Part shown: positions 36,879 through 38,499 of the stretch, one piece after another
Layout of the letters: each line of letters starts with the position of its first letter
Numbering within the stretch: position 1 is the first letter of the stretch
NCBI GenBank assembly: GCA_902551185.1
Contig: CACDCN010000011.1
Location: 1-38,499 of the forward strand
Direction of reading: 5' to 3'
DNA length: 38,499 bases
Source: an uncultured SAR86 cluster bacterium
GTDB lineage: Bacteria; Pseudomonadota; Gammaproteobacteria; Magnimaribacterales; D2472
The notes under the pieces: model-generated
Databases searched by the model: none
What the model saw: only the letters and a program-made list of their open reading frames with translations
Told to the model about the DNA's origin: nothing
Made by a program: the position numbers and the translations under genes

Positions 36879-37859
36879 ATGACTATTAATAAAGCAATAG
36901 AATTACCAAATAAACCTGACCATAAGGTCAGTGTTTCAAGCGTCTTTAATATAGATAGCAAACTATCTGTTAAAGCATTTAAAAATAAGACAGATTGGGT
37001 TCCTGAAATTGATGATTCTTATGTTTTTGATAAGGATACAACTTTATCTATTCTTGCGGGTTTTGAGCATAACAGGAGAGTGATGGTTCAAGGTTTCCAT
37101 GGAACAGGAAAATCTACCCACATTGAACAAATTGCTGCAAGATTGAATTGGCCTTGTGTAAGAATTAATTTAGATAGTCATATAAGCAGAATAGATCTTC
37201 TTGGCAAGGATGCTATTAAAGTAAATGATGGAAAACAGATCACTGAATTCCAAGAAGGCTTACTTCCTTGGTCAATACAGAATCCTGTTGCCCTGGTATT
37301 TGATGAGTATGATGCTGGACGTCCAGATGTTATGTTTGTAATACAAAGAATACTCGAAGTTGAGGGTAAACTAACTTTATTAGATCAAAATAAAATTCTT
37401 ACTCCTCATCCCTCATTTAGGTTATTTGCAACCACTAATACAGTTGGACTTGGAGATATGACGGGACTATATCATGGAACACAACAAATTAATCAAGGCC
37501 AAATGGATAGATGGCATGTTCTAGCAACTTTAAATTATTTAGATCCTAATCAAGAATTAAAAGTCGTTGCTTCTAAATTAGGAAATTTGAAAGGCTCTAA
37601 AAATAAAGAAGTTATTAAAAACATGATTAAATTAGCTAACTTAACTAGGGTGGGTTTTGAAAATGGTGATATCTCTACTCTAATGTCTCCAAGAACTGTA
37701 ATATCTTGGGGTCAAAATTATAAGATTTTTAAAGATCTGATCACTTCATTTAAATTAACTTTTTTAAACAAATGTGATGAGGTTGAAAAGTCAATAATTG
37801 GTGAATACTTCCAAAGGTGTTTTAATCTTGAGCTTGAAAAAGATACATCAGATAAATAA
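36879..37859 (+). CDS. cobS: CobS-type AAA+ ATPase (cobaltochelatase small subunit family)
   Basis: CobS is a MoxR-like AAA+ ATPase that, with CobT, powers cobalt insertion by CobN in aerobic cobalamin synthesis. The N-terminal CobS region (FNIDSKLSVKAFKN) is followed by Walker A GFHGTGKST (72-80), the LDSHISRIDLLGKD segment, Walker B VALVFDEYDAG and sensor 1 FATTNTVGLGD. The length of 326 residues is typical. It is followed 6 bp later by a cobT-like gene. No cobN or other cobalamin gene is in view, so the pair may serve cobalamin synthesis or a different MoxR/VWA-type role. Confidence 0.9.
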   Translation: MTINKAIELPNKPDHKVSVSSVFNIDSKLSVKAFKNKTDWVPEIDDSYVFDKDTTLSILAGFEHNRRVMVQGFHGTGKSTHIEQIAARLNWPCVRINLDSHISRIDLLGKDAIKVNDGKQITEFQEGLLPWSIQNPVALVFDEYDAGRPDVMFVIQRILEVEGKLTLLDQNKILTPHPSFRLFATTNTVGLGDMTGLYHGTQQINQGQMDRWHVLATLNYLDPNQELKVVASKLGNLKGSKNKEVIKNMIKLANLTRVGFENGDISTLMSPRTVISWGQNYKIFKDLITSFKLTFLNKCDEVEKSIIGEYFQRCFNLELEKDTSDK

Positions 37860-37865
37860 ATATTA

Positions 37866-38499
37866 ATGGGTTGGATAAAGAATAGAGAACACTTACATGA
37901 AGCGGCCGTTTCAACAGTTAAAGCTATATCAAAAAATAAAAAAATAACATCTAATAAAGGTCTATCTCAAAGACCCCCAATGGGTAATCATATAATTATT
38001 CCATCTGCACCAAGATCTACTAAAGATATAAAACAATGGAGAGGTGAATCAGATTTTCAAGCCTTTTGGCATCTTTTTCACTCAAAAACAAAAGAACCAC
38101 CCTTAACTCTTCCAGCAAGAATGATCTTTAATGAGTTGGAAATCTCAAGAGTAGAATTATTAGGCTGTTTAGAATATTTAGGCTCTAAAGAAAATATATC
38201 TAACTTTATCGAAGCTAAAAGTCTGAGTCTTAATGATGAAAAATCGCTTAATTTTTTATCTTATGGTGCAAATTTATGGTTGAAAAATGCTGCGGAATTT
38301 AAGTTAAGTGAAACATCAAAAAATATTCTAAATAAATTTAATGAGAAATATAAATTGGATAGCTCTTTGGATCCTATCAAAGCAGATCTTTTAGCTAATA
38401 TAAAAGATCAGAAAAAATTTGAAAAAATATCTATTAAATTTCTTAAGAAATTAAAGTTAATTAAAGAGAGTGCGGAAGACCAAGAAGATGATAGTGAAT
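37866..38499 (+). CDS. cobT: CobT-like protein, N-terminal part (3' end beyond window)
   Basis: The reading frame opens at ATG 37866, 6 bp after the cobS stop, and runs to the window end, giving 211 residues. Translation shows SDFQAFWHLFHSK, then LPARMIFNELEISRVELLGC, similar in position and pattern to the N-terminal domain of CobT where a conserved RVE segment occurs. It ends in an acidic stretch (SAEDQEDDSE) typical of the linker before the CobT VWA domain. The VWA domain and its MIDAS motif lie beyond the window. The call rests on this similarity plus cobS adjacency. Confidence 0.8.
   Translation, partial: MGWIKNREHLHEAAVSTVKAISKNKKITSNKGLSQRPPMGNHIIIPSAPRSTKDIKQWRGESDFQAFWHLFHSKTKEPPLTLPARMIFNELEISRVELLGCLEYLGSKENISNFIEAKSLSLNDEKSLNFLSYGANLWLKNAAEFKLSETSKNILNKFNEKYKLDSSLDPIKADLLANIKDQKKFEKISIKFLKKLKLIKESAEDQEDDSE

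Overview
The window is a densely packed, AT-rich chromosomal segment from a streamlined gammaproteobacterium. The most likely source is a free-living marine lineage of the SAR86 type. The evidence is gammaproteobacterial gene content and order (algC-slmA, hflK-hflC-purA, glyA-nrdR-rib-nusB, aroK-aroB-gltB/gltD-hemE, a RibBX-type riboflavin protein), lipid A/Kdo genes of a Gram-negative envelope, strong A/T codon bias, no gap above about 110 bp, and many overlapping genes. The species assignment is inference. I saw no rRNA, tRNA, CRISPR array, complete mobile element or gene-free stretch over 300 bp.

Layout. (1) 1-5295: the 3' part of dxs, convergent with a minus-strand run of thiolase, thiL, a short GlpD-like FAD protein and pgpA, preceded by a small possible LETM1-like protein. 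(2) 5328-10675: a plus-strand housekeeping run nth-glyA-nrdR-ribD-ribBX-ribH-nusB. (3) 10677-16395: a minus-strand run waaA-glnB-miaA-hflK-hflC-purA. (4) 16442-20896: an envelope/glycoconjugate block of an LpxL-like acyltransferase and a class I methyltransferase (plus), facing a GT4 glycosyltransferase, a second methyltransferase and an alpha/alpha-toroid protein (minus). (5) 20906-27939: ilvE, algC-slmA, mrcA (PBP1A), aroK-aroB. (6) 27936-35138: glutamate synthase, with gltB and gltD arranged divergently instead of as an operon, followed by hemE. (7) 35135-38499: tesB and an SDR (minus), then cobS and the start of a cobT-like gene.

Functionally the window covers isoprenoid precursor, thiamine, riboflavin, one-carbon, purine, branched-chain, aromatic and glutamate biosynthesis, heme synthesis, tRNA modification, peptidoglycan and lipid A work, and nitrogen signalling (P-II).

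The most unusual observations are these. GltD carries an N-terminal extension of about 88 residues that resembles the arm-type DNA-binding domain of tyrosine integrases, with a tandem 10-bp repeat in the shared gltB/gltD promoter region. miaA has no ATG, GTG or TTG start ahead of its P-loop; an ATA overlaps the glnB stop codon. Endonuclease III has non-canonical spacing of its iron-sulfur cysteines. Three convergent gene pairs share the bases of their stop codons. The glycosyltransferase/methyltransferase/toroid block is the best candidate for an uncharacterised pathway.
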